Shown: piece by piece, positions 18,116-26,145 of the stretch | How the letters are laid out: every line of letters starts with the position of its first letter | How positions within the stretch are numbered: position 1 is the first letter of the stretch | Origin: Priapulus caudatus | Taxonomy: Eukaryota; Priapulida; Priapulimorpha; Priapulimorphida; Priapulidae | Direction of reading: 5' to 3' | Assembly: GCF_000485595.1 (NCBI RefSeq) | Contig: NW_014578473.1 | Location: forward strand, 37,990-64,134 | DNA length: 26,145 bases | Translations under genes and position numbers: made by a program | Notes under the pieces: model-generated | What the model saw: only the letters and a program-made list of their open reading frames with translations | Databases searched by the model: none | Told to the model about the DNA's origin: nothing

Positions 18116-19800
18116 ACGAACGTATTTATTTAAAGGCGGTTTGACGGAATGGGTTCCCGGTCGTGTACGTGGGACGTGACAGACAGACAGTGCTGCTGCT
18201 GCTGGGAGTGCGTGTGTGCGGACACGACGACGCAGCACTCTCGCATGCTTGCTGTCCCGGTCGGAGGTCGTGAGCGAGCTTACACTCGCGTTACTACAGA
18301 AGCTAACGCTGACAATCGCAGGTTTCCCCCACGCAACAATTTGCATTCGCCCCGCGAACCGGGTTTTCACATATTTTGTACACCAGGTGTCGACGACGAC
18401 GCTTGTTAGACTGTCCGCGGTATAGCGAGGTGATCTGTTATCCGAACTTATTTGTCATGTATAGGCACTTGCGTTTAAATTTCGCGTAGTGATTATTAGT
18501 TCGCGTGCTACGGTGGTGTGATGGTTTTACGCGGCGAATCCGAACGCGCGCGGTGATGACTGGGTAAGTGTGGCTCGGAGCGAACGCGCTGCTGTCGCTG
18601 TGTTCGTAGATGTGTGACGCAAGGCAAAAGCAAACGTTAGTGAGTGCGAGCGAGTTGCCGACGTGGGCGTGTCCAGTCCCACGCGACCTCCAACTTCATT
18701 CGTGGGCATCGCGCGAATATCCGGATGCTATTGCCTGCCGTTTGGTGGCGCCCCCTGGAGCTGCCGGTGTGTCCGTGTTACTGATTTCATGCGGTCCACT
18801 TTCTCTTCCCTGATCCAGATAGGAAATTACTTCAACCTGTGTACAGCGATGGAAGATCATCACAGCTATAAGATAAGGGGGTTACTATTTATGTAATTCG
18901 AGTCTTTGTTTTAAAATCACCGGCAGTAGTAGCTAATGTACAGTTATCGTCGCCTTCCCATCCATGCTGCACAGCCAGCTGATGGCGTGCCCGTTGCCAT
19001 GGCGATGGCATCGTCAGATGCGGATGAGGGGGTATTTTAAAGCAAATGATTGTACCATTCCATTGATAGCAGGTATCTGTATCGAGCAAATGAGTAACTT
19101 GTAAAAGGTAACTGTATTCATATTCATGATGCTTGCCTGTAATCGTTTCCTTATCATTTAAAATAAAATGATGTAATAATTGTGGAATTATTTCGAGTTG
19201 ATTGTGGTGCATATGTGATAGAATGATACATTAAAATACATAAATTGCAATATAATAAATTGGTGCGCAATTTTAATTACTCTAACATTGGTTCTTTATT
19301 AAATACACTAATACTCTGCATGATGTCCTGTACTTTAGCTAAAATGAAAGAGATGGGCGCTGTCATTGTGAAGTCGTCAATGTCTGCTACGAATGCAATT
19401 TTAAACTACTGTTTAATTACTGAAATAAAATTATTATTATTATCAACCTTAAATTACAAGGTGATGGTTATCATAACAAAGTGCGTTTCAGATGATCGGA
19501 TGGTTGTACGTATACTCCCTAATAGTAAAATATATTATGACTAAACACTCGACCGTTAGTGCGTGTGCGCGCGTGCGTGCGTGCATGCGCGCGTGAGTGC
19601 ATTGCACGGCCGGAAGCTGATGTGTTAATAATAATGATCGTGTGTAACATGATATGTGAAATGTTACGTGTATAAACAACAATAATTGACTGCGAAAAAA
19701 CCGTTAACCAGTATCACTACTAGTACGCTTTCTACGTAGACATTTTAACGCGCGTTTTCATGTTTACAGATAAAAATATTTACAGAGTGTTCTGCATGTC
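18116..19800. other. Intergenic stretch, no gene recognised
   Basis: 18130-18800 is GC-rich, with several overlapping short open frames on both strands, none with a domain. 18890-19560 is AT-rich. The 99-codon frame at 19245-19544 has no recognisable feature. GTTGCCATGGCGAT at 18993 resembles an RFX X-box but stands alone. Confidence 0.5.
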
Positions 19801-19807
19801 TCGTAAC

Positions 19808-19860
19808 GTCACGTGATCGTTGTACACGTCACGTGACTATCGAAGCCACTACCGGAAGTG
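19808..19860 (+). promoter_or_regulatory. Candidate promoter: two GTCACGTGA boxes and an ETS site
   Basis: GTCACGTGAT (19808-19817) and GTCACGTGAC (19828-19837) lie 20 bp apart, and ACCGGAAGTG follows at 19851. GTCACGTGAC is the bHLH-Zip (USF/TFE/CLEAR-type) palindrome, and CCGGAAGT is the classical ETS/GABP core; both are common in CpG-rich promoters (family knowledge). The next 390 bp are CpG-rich, without TATA, and lead to the probable 5' UTR of the CUB gene. There is no expression evidence. Confidence 0.4.
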
Positions 19861-20604
19861 GGTACGCGCGTGCGTGCGTGCGCGTGTTACAGTGTGTGCT
19901 GGAGACAGCGGCGGGAGCTGGTGTAAGCATAACGGCCGCGATCTCTCATCTCTACAACCAAGTGTTAGTCCGAGCGCCTGACAACGCGTCTGAGATAACG
20001 AGAACTTCATTCTAATCTCTCCATCCACACGCTCTCGTTACGCGCGCGCGTGTGTGTGGAGTAACTTTACGTGGACGTTTACACACGCCGTGTGGATCGT
20101 GGTGTCTGATGTAGTGCTGCCCTGAGATCCCGCCAGCGCGTAGTAAGTAGATTAGAACATCGTCAGCCGTAGAACCGTAGTGTAGCTGCGGCGGCAATCG
20201 TACAAGGAAGGCAAGCAGTAGCAGAAGAAGAGGAAGAGTGATGATGTAAGTTAATAGTTATGTAGAGTTATGTGAGTTATGTAGTTATAGGTAAGCATAA
20301 AACTAGGAGAATTAGATCATTAAAAACATATAGTCCAGAGGTATTTAGAGATAAGTTAAAAGAGAAGCAATGGTATAAATAATAAAATCTTTAACGCGGA
20401 TTCTATAGAGCATGCATGGGAAATTTTCCAAAAATACCTTCTAGAGGCCATTGACACAAGTTAATATTAACACGCCCCTATTAAACAAGTTAGAATAAAA
20501 CAAAGAACTGAGCCATGGTTTGATGGTGAGATTAGGGAGCTTATTCTGGAAAGAGATAAAAGAAAATTACTGCTTCATAAGAGGAGTAAAGATAAAATTA
20601 CATG

Positions 20605-20649
20605 AAGAGTGCATAATAGAGATCTATATGATCTCTATTATGCACTCTT
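20605..20649. repeat. Perfect 20-bp palindrome inside the LINE
   Basis: Arms 20605-20624 and 20630-20649 are exact reverse complements around the 5-bp loop TATAT. It interrupts the linker frame of the LINE, so it arose after the element lost function or destroyed it; an inverted duplication is likely. Confidence 0.97.
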
Positions 20650-20957
20650 GATTACATACAAGGATTTTAAATTGCTTAGAAACAAAGTTTAAAATAAAAT
20701 TAAGAAAGCAAAGGCTAATTACTATACGGAAAAGGTTGAGGACCACAAAAATGACCATACAAAATTATGGCAGACTTTAAAGAGTATGGGGATGAAAAAT
20801 AAGGGAACCAGTAACTTGAGCGGGGTAGGGCTAAAAATTGGAGAAAATATATGTTTTGACAAAGCAATTGTTGCAAATAATTTTAACAAGTATTTCACAA
20901 GTGTGGCCTCAAACTTGGTGAACGATCTACCACAAAAGGAAGGAACATGATGAGATT

Positions 20958-22548
20958 AGTCTTCAAAATTATTATAGGGACGAAGGCGTAGTCGAAAATT
21001 TATTTACTTTTACAATGGTGGGAGAGGAAGAGGTACTACGGGTCCTGAAAAACATTAATACAGGTAAGGCTATTGGGTTAGATAATTCCGCAAAATTTAT
21101 AAAAGATGGATCAAACGTTATTTGCACAGCTCTTACACATGTAATCAACATGTCATTTATCCAAGGAAAAATCCCTGATAAGCAAGCAAGCGTCATTCCG
21201 ATACATAAAAAGAATAGCAAAACAGAACCCGGAAACTATAGGCCTGTGTCAATTTTAAGTGTCATGTCCAAAGTTTTGGAGCGAATAGCCTATAACCAAA
21301 TAGAGAAATATTTAATAGAAAATTCCTTACTGTACGAGTTCGAATTTGACTTTAGATCAAATTTCTCAACTGACACAAGTTTAATCCATCTTACTGATAT
21401 TATTCGTAATGAGTCGGACAAAGGAAATCTAACTGGTATAGTTTTATTAGATCTTCAAAAAGCTTTTGATACCGTTGACCATAAAATTCTACTAGCCAAG
21501 CTAAAAACTATCGGAATGGATATTAGGACTGTTAAATGGTTCGGTGCTTATCTCTCTGGTAGAAGCCAAATAACTGATGTAGGAGGTACCTTCTCTAATA
21601 AGGACCCTATTGTATGTGGAGTACCACAAGGCTCGATTTTGGGTCCTCTGTTATTTCTGATTTATATTAATGACATGGCAAAGGCAGTTAACGTCAAGCT
21701 TTTATTATATGCTGACGATTCGGCCTTAGTAGTTTCAGGGCCAGAGGTACAGGCTATACAGGAAGAATTAAGTAGAGAATTGCATTCCATTAATAAATGG
21801 CTCAATGATAATAATTTATCCTTGCATCTTGGAAAAACTGAAAGTATTATTTTTGGAACTAAACACAAATTCAAGGATAATCCAAAACTGGACATCATGC
21901 AGATGTAATGGGGTGGCAATTGCACATAAAAATACAGTTAAGTATCTAGGAATAGACTTGGAAGACTCCATGAGTGGTGAGGTAACGGGAATTAAGGTTG
22001 TAAAAAAGGTTAGCTATAGCCCTGGACGTTTATTCCTTGCTCCTTACGGACTGTCCAGTATAGAAGTAGAAGTAGAAGTTAACAATAGATTGAAATTTCT
22101 TTCCAGAAAAGCTAAGTATTTAAACACGGCATGTATAAGATTACTAGTTTCTGCCCTAATTCAATGTCATTTTGACTATGCAAGCAGTATATGGTACAGC
22201 AGTCTCACAAAGCGCGCAAGGGCTAAGCTGCAAGTGTGTCAAAATAAAGCCATTAGATGTGTTCTTAACCTAGGTACTAGAGCACACATAGGTGCTAGAT
22301 AGTGCAAGGCTGTAAATTGGGTACCTGTAGAGTTCAGGGTAATGCAACTAAAGGTCAATAGGGTTTTTAAAATATTACATAATCTCGGCCCACAGTATAT
22401 GACAGAAGGTTTCATGTTAACGTCAGAAGTCCATAGTTTCAATACAAGGGAAGGTGAGATGTCTATTTTTAAACCGAGGGTGGGAAGCAATGGGAAAAAC
22501 TCTTTTACTTATACTGCAATTGAAGCTTGGAACTCTCTACCGCAGTAA
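20958..22548 (+). pseudogene. Reverse transcriptase region of the LINE, broken
   Basis: An open stretch (ATG at 21015, 297 codons) shows motif A LLDLQKAFDTVDH (residues 144-156), GVPQGSILGPLLF (202-214) and the catalytic YADD (232-235). The frame then shifts near 21897 and continues as KNTVKYLGIDLED and FDYASSIWYSSLTKRAR. There is a stop near 22300, after which another frame carries the C-terminal part to AWNSLPQ. A ~60-bp segment near 22015-22075 (GRLFLAPYGLSS) looks inserted relative to the usual family pattern. The core polymerase residues are intact, but the element is dead overall. Confidence 0.9.
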
Positions 22549-22931
22549 ATTAGGACAAATTCTGTTTATTCTAGTTTTAAGTATAGTGTTAAGAAATGTC
22601 TGATGGAAAAGGTAGAAACATTAGAAGCAGGAGAGTACATGATTTTCGCTAAAAGAATTTGGTTGAAATTAGACATAAAAAAAAGTTTGTATCGTCTTAT
22701 GAGAATGAACCATTGTATGACCGGTTAAAACTACAAACTTGTATATTTCAATAGTTAGTGCTGATAGTAGTGTAATTGTTAGATTCAAGGCATAGCAAAA
22801 CAAGGACCACAATGTAAATAAGTGTGCTAGTCATGCTTTTTGTGTATATATCCTTGGTAGTTATTCAATTTTATGAATTCAGAATTTTATTGTAAAAGTA
22901 TGCTATGTATTGTATATGATGGACAATTGCC

Positions 22932-22964
22932 TAAATAAATAAATAAAAAATAAAATTTTAAAAA
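22932..22964. repeat. LINE 3' terminal microsatellite
   Basis: TAAATAAATAAATAAAAAATAAA followed by ATTTTAAAAAG, read as the 3' tail of the retrotransposon. It directly abuts the start codon at 22966. Confidence 0.75.
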
Positions 22965-22965
22965 G

Positions 22966-23097
22966 ATGAGGACAGAGATGAGGTCCACCGTCCGTCTGCT
23001 GCTGCTGCTGCTGCTCGCGGCTGCTGCGGCGATCCTGTTGCTATGCATCGCCGCCGTCACGATGCTGAACGACGGCAGTTACCTGCCATCTCCACAG
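22966..23097 (+). CDS. CUB gene exon A: signal anchor
   Basis: 44 codons from [13 protein letters not shown] is followed by a run of seven Leu, five Ala and further hydrophobics to about residue 33, then [12 protein letters not shown] positive N-terminus before 23 hydrophobic residues is typical of a signal anchor or signal peptide. A second ATG at 22978 is a possible start. The donor is CAG-GTAAGC at 23098, phase 0. Confidence 0.65.
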
Positions 23098-25497
23098 GTA
23101 AGCCCCGCGTTACGGAATTACCTATTGTATGTAAGGATTGGTTACCATCTCCAGAGTTAATCCCCGCGTTACGGAATTCTCTATTGTATGTTAGGGTTGG
23201 TTACCATCTCTACAGGTATGCCCCGCGTTACGGAATTCCCTATTGTATGGCAGGGTTAGTTTTACCATCTCCAGAGTTAATCTCCGCGTTACGGAATTCC
23301 CTATTATATGTCACGGTTGGTTACCATCTCTACAGGTATGCCCCGCGTTACGGAATTTCCTATTGTATAGCAGGGTTAGTTTTACCATCTCCACAGTTGA
23401 GCCTCTAGATTGTCTCCCGATTGAATACGCAGTGAATGGAGAGAAAGAAAATACACGCATGCGCGTGTTAGATACTAGTGCAGCTGCATGCATATATCGC
23501 TATATGCATCTTATGAAAAGTATATAAAACAAACAAGAGAAGTATAGAGAAGAGAACTATAAGAAAACAAACAAACAGAAACACAATTTAACACGTAAAC
23601 ACTTAACATGAGGGGTTTACGCAAACATAAACATAGATTACGTGCTTTATTCTCACGTTGTGTTAGTTGTATACGTTGTCACAGCTACACAGGTTTGGTG
23701 TAGTGTTCCTTTTTCCTGATTTCCTTTTTCCAGGAGGTGGTGTCCGCTGGCTGGGCGAGCAGCGCCGAGCGCGGGCCGAGGAACGTCCGAAGTTGTACGT
23801 ACTTACCATTGATGTATACCCCACACTTACCTCACACTTACCTCACACTTACCCCACACTTACCTCACACTTACCTCACACTTACCTCACACTTACCTCA
23901 CACTTACCCCACACTTACCTCACACTTACCTCACACTTACCCCACACTTACCTCACACTTACCTCACACTTACCTCACACTTACCTCGTACAATTTACTT
24001 CACCATTTTGTTAATTAAACGACCCAATAACAACAACAAATAATTACAATACTACTACTACTACTACTACTACTACTGCTATTACTACTACTACTACTAC
24101 TATTACTACTACTATTACTACTACTATAACTACTACTACTACTACTACTAACAATAATAATTACAAGTGGCTGTGAAGTTATTCGCAGATATTATAGCGC
24201 AAGAAAAGAGGATCATATGTGTTCATTGATGATTAATTGATCGATTGATTGATTCATTGATTCATTCATCTTTTCAGTGACGAATGTCAACCAAGATGAC
24301 GTCAGTGATGACGTCATGCTCGCAGCCGCAGACGACATCATGGCGGGTTACAGAGACGCTGATTGGCCGGCGGATAAGTACCGTGGCGCCGCGCCGGCCG
24401 TGCTGCGCGCCGTGTGTGCGGCCGTGACTGGCGACGACAGAGCGTACACGCTCGCCGACTGCCTGCACGTCTATCACGACGAAAACACGTGGACGTCGTC
24501 GCTGGACGACACGAGAAGCGCCGTGGCGGCCGCCATGCGGCGCCACCTGCAGGCGGCTAGCGACACGAGCGTGGTGCCGACGTCGGCCGCGTGTCCGGCC
24601 GACGGAGAGACGGTTCACAGCGTCGGCTACCCGCATAACTACGCCGACGACGTCGTCTGTTCAACACTCGTCGCCGCCGACGATGATGACGATAGTGGGG
24701 GAGGCGGCGGCGGCGGCGGCGGCTTCGTACTGCTAGACTTTACGGCGTTCAGTTTGGATTCGAACGCTGCCTTCTGCTCGCCGCAGTACGATCACGTGAG
24801 CATCACGCGCTTCTGGCGACGCGTGCGCCTCTACACGGAGCTCTACTGCGGAGATGGCGCCCCCTCGCGGCGGCCGTTCGACGCCGACAGCGTTCTGCTG
24901 GAGTTTCACACGAACGAGGTCGGAGCCGACAGCGGCTTCTCCGCCTCTGTTGTCCGCTACAACGACCCCGCCGATCTACATGACGTCACCTCCGTAGCAG
25001 CTTCCTCTTCCGGCGTGACCTCTGCAGCAGTTTCCGGCGGGACCTTTCTCGCGTCGTCGGAGAAGCAAAGTGGAGATGATGCGGTCCTGGTTAGCACGCC
25101 AGTGTTGCTGACCGGCCAGGACGGCGGCATCGAGGGTGAGTGAGCGTCGATGGTCGGTACACTATACTGCTGGATCTAACACAGCATGTACGCGTTAATA
25201 CGTGACATCACTCATTAGTAGAAGAGTAGAAGTATGTCACAGTTATACGTGACATCACTCATTAGTAGAAGAGTAGAAGTATGTCACAGTTATACGTGAC
25301 ATCACTCATTAGTAGAAGAGCAGAAGTATGTCACAGTTTGACGTTATCAAGTATATATATATATACATTTGTGTGCTCGCGCGCGCGCGTGTGTGTGTGT
25401 ATGGGGGGTGCTCTGTGTGTGTGCGTGCGTGTGCTCGTGTGAGTGCGTGGGCGTGTGCTCGTGTGAGTGCGTGCGCGTGCGCGTGCGTGTGTGTGTG

Positions 25498-25568
<71 letters not shown>

Positions 25569-25668
25569 GCGTGCGCGTGCGCGTGCGCGTGCGTGTGCGT
25601 GTGCGCGTGTGCGTGTGCGTATGCGTGCGCATGTGCGTGCGTGCGTGTGTGCTCGTGTGAGTGCGTGG

Positions 25669-25713
<45 letters not shown>

Positions 25714-26145
25714 TACGTGCGTGTGTGCGCGCGCGTGTGTGTGTGTGTGGGGGGGGGCTCTGTGTGCGTGCGTGGGCGTGTGCTCGTGTATGTGTGTGTG
25801 TGTATCTGTGTGTGTGTGTGTGTGTGTGTCTGTCTGTGTGTGTGTACGTGCGTGTATACGTACAGGTCTTTTTGTATTGCACGCGTTAGATAACAGCAGC
25901 AGCAGCAGCAGTAGCATCAGCATCAGCAGCGTCAGCATCAGCAGCAGCAGCATCAGCATCAGTAGCGTCACTGTGAACCAGCAGCAGGACGAGCAGAACT
26001 ACACAGCAACGCCTTCAGCTGCTACTGTAGCTGCTGACGCTTTAACCGAGGAGAATGACGTGATGGTCAACGTCACCACCAACGTCACCACCAACGTCAC
26101 CACCAACGTCACCACCAACGTCACCACCAACGTCACCACCAACGT
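22966..26145 (+). CDS. CUB-domain membrane glycoprotein, 5' four exons; continues past the window
   Basis: Exons: 22966-23097, 23734-23794, 24278-25135 and 25890 (or 25866) to the window end. Phases match at each join (0, 1, 1) and no stop interrupts. The predicted protein, about 435 residues so far, has an Arg-containing N-terminus, a ~23-residue hydrophobic segment, an acidic Asp-rich region, a CUB domain (about residues 170-293), and a Ser/Thr-rich stalk with tandem N-V-T-T. CUB domains are extracellular beta-sandwich modules for protein or glycan binding, often Ca-dependent. The long N-terminal hydrophobic run suggests a type II anchor, though a cleaved signal peptide is possible. I cannot name the orthologue. 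The upstream LINE lies against the start codon. Confidence 0.7.
23086..23396. repeat. 59/61-bp minisatellite that starts at the exon A splice junction
   Basis: The CCATCTC anchor recurs at 23086, 23145, 23204, 23265, 23324 and 23385 (steps 59, 59, 61, 59, 61). The unit includes the exon end and donor. CTCCACAG-GTAAGC is the real junction, CTCTACAG-GTATGC follows in copies 3 and 5, and CTCCAGAG-TTAATC in copies 2 and 4. Confidence 0.93.
23734..23794 (+). CDS. CUB gene exon B
   Basis: 61 bp giving [20 protein letters not shown] plus one base. The acceptor is TTTTTCCAG, with a long T-rich tract upstream, and the donor is GTACGT at 23795. The single T left over joins TG of exon C to make Leu, keeping the frame open. 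No domain; it is a juxtamembrane linker. Confidence 0.6.
23823..23987. repeat. 11-bp minisatellite CACACTTACCT, 15 copies
   Basis: The CTTACC core repeats every 11 bp from 23826 to 23980. Three copies end in CCC instead of CCT. The reverse complement, AGGTAAGTGTG, is a consensus 5' splice site; the + strand contains ACTTACCT, the same letters as the U1 snRNA 5' end. It begins 28 bp after the exon B donor. Confidence 0.95.
24050..24150. repeat. (ACT)n trinucleotide microsatellite
   Basis: ACT/TAC triplets with occasional ATT, in the intron before exon C. Confidence 0.95.
24278..25135 (+). CDS. CUB gene exon C: acidic region and CUB domain
   Basis: 858 bp, GC-rich (unlike its AT-rich flanks), acceptor TTTTCAG, donor GTGAGT. 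The first ~95 residues are Asp/Ala-rich with two Cys ([18 protein letters not shown]). The CUB domain follows: Cys in [59 protein letters not shown] and [12 protein letters not shown]. This gives the four canonical cysteines, the conserved GYP-NY and the Asp of the Ca-site motif. An Asp5-Ser-Gly9 run interrupts an early strand-to-strand loop and is encoded by GAT/GGC repeats. After the domain comes a Ser/Val/Ala-rich tail, the start of the stalk. Confidence 0.85.
25198..25338. repeat. Three tandem 47-bp units
   Basis: Units begin near 25198, 25245 and 25292 and are almost identical. Within each, GTGACAT near the start and ATGTCAC near the end are complementary and could form a stem. They also contain TGACATCA, similar to a CRE. 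Confidence 0.95.
25380..25862. repeat. GT-rich compound microsatellite with (GTTCGT)11
   Basis: GT, GTGC, GTGCTC and GCGT units. Eleven uninterrupted GTTCGT hexamers lie at 25501-25566 and pure GT around 25670-25710. The long frames on both strands (Thr-His, Cys-Val, Glu-His) are repeat artefacts. The array is intronic to the CUB gene and runs up to the exon D acceptor. Confidence 0.95.
25890..26145 (+). CDS. CUB gene exon D: Ser-rich stalk and N-V-T-T array (open at the window edge)
   Basis: Two acceptors fit: TACAG at 25865 and GTTAG at 25889. They differ by exactly 24 bp, so both keep the frame from exon C. The translation is a Ser/Ile run with an N-S-S sequon, then [20 protein letters not shown], an acidic link, and N-V-T-T repeated. 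No stop is met before 26145. There is no ATG early in the exon, so start-based ORF finding misses it. The pattern is an O- and N-glycosylated mucin-like stalk. It rests on open frame and phase, not on transcript data. Confidence 0.6.
26069..26145 (+). repeat. 12-bp coding minisatellite, N-V-T-T units
   Basis: AACGTCACCACC repeats perfectly six times and is cut by the window end in the seventh. Each unit encodes one N-x-T glycosylation sequon. Confidence 0.97.

Larger units (their letters stand above)
20247..22964 (+). mobile_element. 5'-truncated, decayed non-LTR retrotransposon (CR1/L2/Rex1-like LINE)
   Basis: Translated pieces in shifting frames follow the order of a LINE ORF2: the linker before the polymerase (ADSIEHAWEIFQKYL near 20400, then EPWFDGEIREL near 20505), reverse transcriptase (21000-21900), and the C-terminal tail ending AWNSLPQ (near 22545). 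The endonuclease is missing. The 3' end is a TAAA-type microsatellite (22932-22964), as in CR1/L2-type elements, and not a plain poly-A. In-frame stops occur near 20461, 20467 and 20602. Boundaries are inferred: GATG stands at 20243-20246 and again at 22965-22968, a possible 4-bp target duplication. The left edge could lie anywhere between about 20240 and 20310. Confidence 0.85.

Noticed and set aside
18993-19006. GTTGCCATGGCGAT as an RFX X-box
   Set aside because: An imperfect single match without a nearby transcription start; chance occurrence is likely.
19245-19544. 99-codon plus-strand frame
   Set aside because: AT-rich, no domain, no splice context; consistent with a chance ORF.
23086-23396. 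Regular repeats considered as a CRISPR-like array
   Set aside because: The units are contiguous with no unique spacers, and the genome is an animal one; this is a minisatellite.
24274-24636. 120-codon minus-strand frame
   Set aside because: Antisense shadow of the GC-rich CUB exon.
25309-25971. 220-codon minus-strand frame and 110-174 codon plus-strand frames
   Set aside because: Low-complexity translation of the GT array; the real coding frame here is exon D, which has no early ATG.

Overview
The window is nuclear DNA of an animal, very probably a marine invertebrate. Two spliced genes on the + strand have GT-AG introns in consistent phase, the non-coding DNA is crowded with CA/GT, CT, ACGC and TA microsatellites, and there are several short inverted-repeat transposons and a decayed LINE. 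A mollusc or other spiralian would fit the repeat style, but nothing here fixes the phylum.

Layout. 1-8989: no gene recognised. It is AT-rich and carries a split 21-bp repeat (4827-4935 and 5945-6060), a perfect 31-bp foldback (6304-6391), two abutting TTAA-flanked MITEs (6449-7543) and GT arrays. 8863-8937: a decayed second copy of the first visible Rab1 exon. 8990-16295: six exons of Rab1, the small GTPase of ER-Golgi transport, complete except for the short first coding exon, which I could not place. Its introns carry a hAT-type MITE with an 8-bp target duplication, a CA-rich higher-order satellite, 55-bp and 25-bp tandem repeats, and a ~980-bp element with GGGGGCCGTTTCACGAA ends. 16296 to about 18115: the probable Rab1 3' UTR, rich in simple repeats, with AATAAA at 18092. 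18116-19800: no gene seen.

19808-20245: a promoter-like stretch (two GTCACGTGA boxes and an ETS site) and probable 5' UTR of the second gene. 20247-22964: a 5'-truncated, stop- and frameshift-ridden LINE of the CR1/L2/Rex1 type. It ends against the start codon of the second gene at 22966. That gene (22966 to past 26145) has four visible exons joined in matching phase. They predict an N-terminal membrane anchor, an acidic region, a four-cysteine CUB domain and a Ser-rich stalk that runs into a tandem N-V-T-T array, each unit a potential N-glycosylation site. The gene continues beyond the window.

The two genes show no functional link. The strongest observations are the relic duplicated Rab1 exon, the LINE at the start codon of the CUB gene with intron-like GT...AG edges, the minisatellite that grew from an exon-intron junction, the U1-like 11-bp array, and the glycosylation-site array. 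I found no evidence for a CRISPR array, a prokaryotic defence system or a gene cluster.
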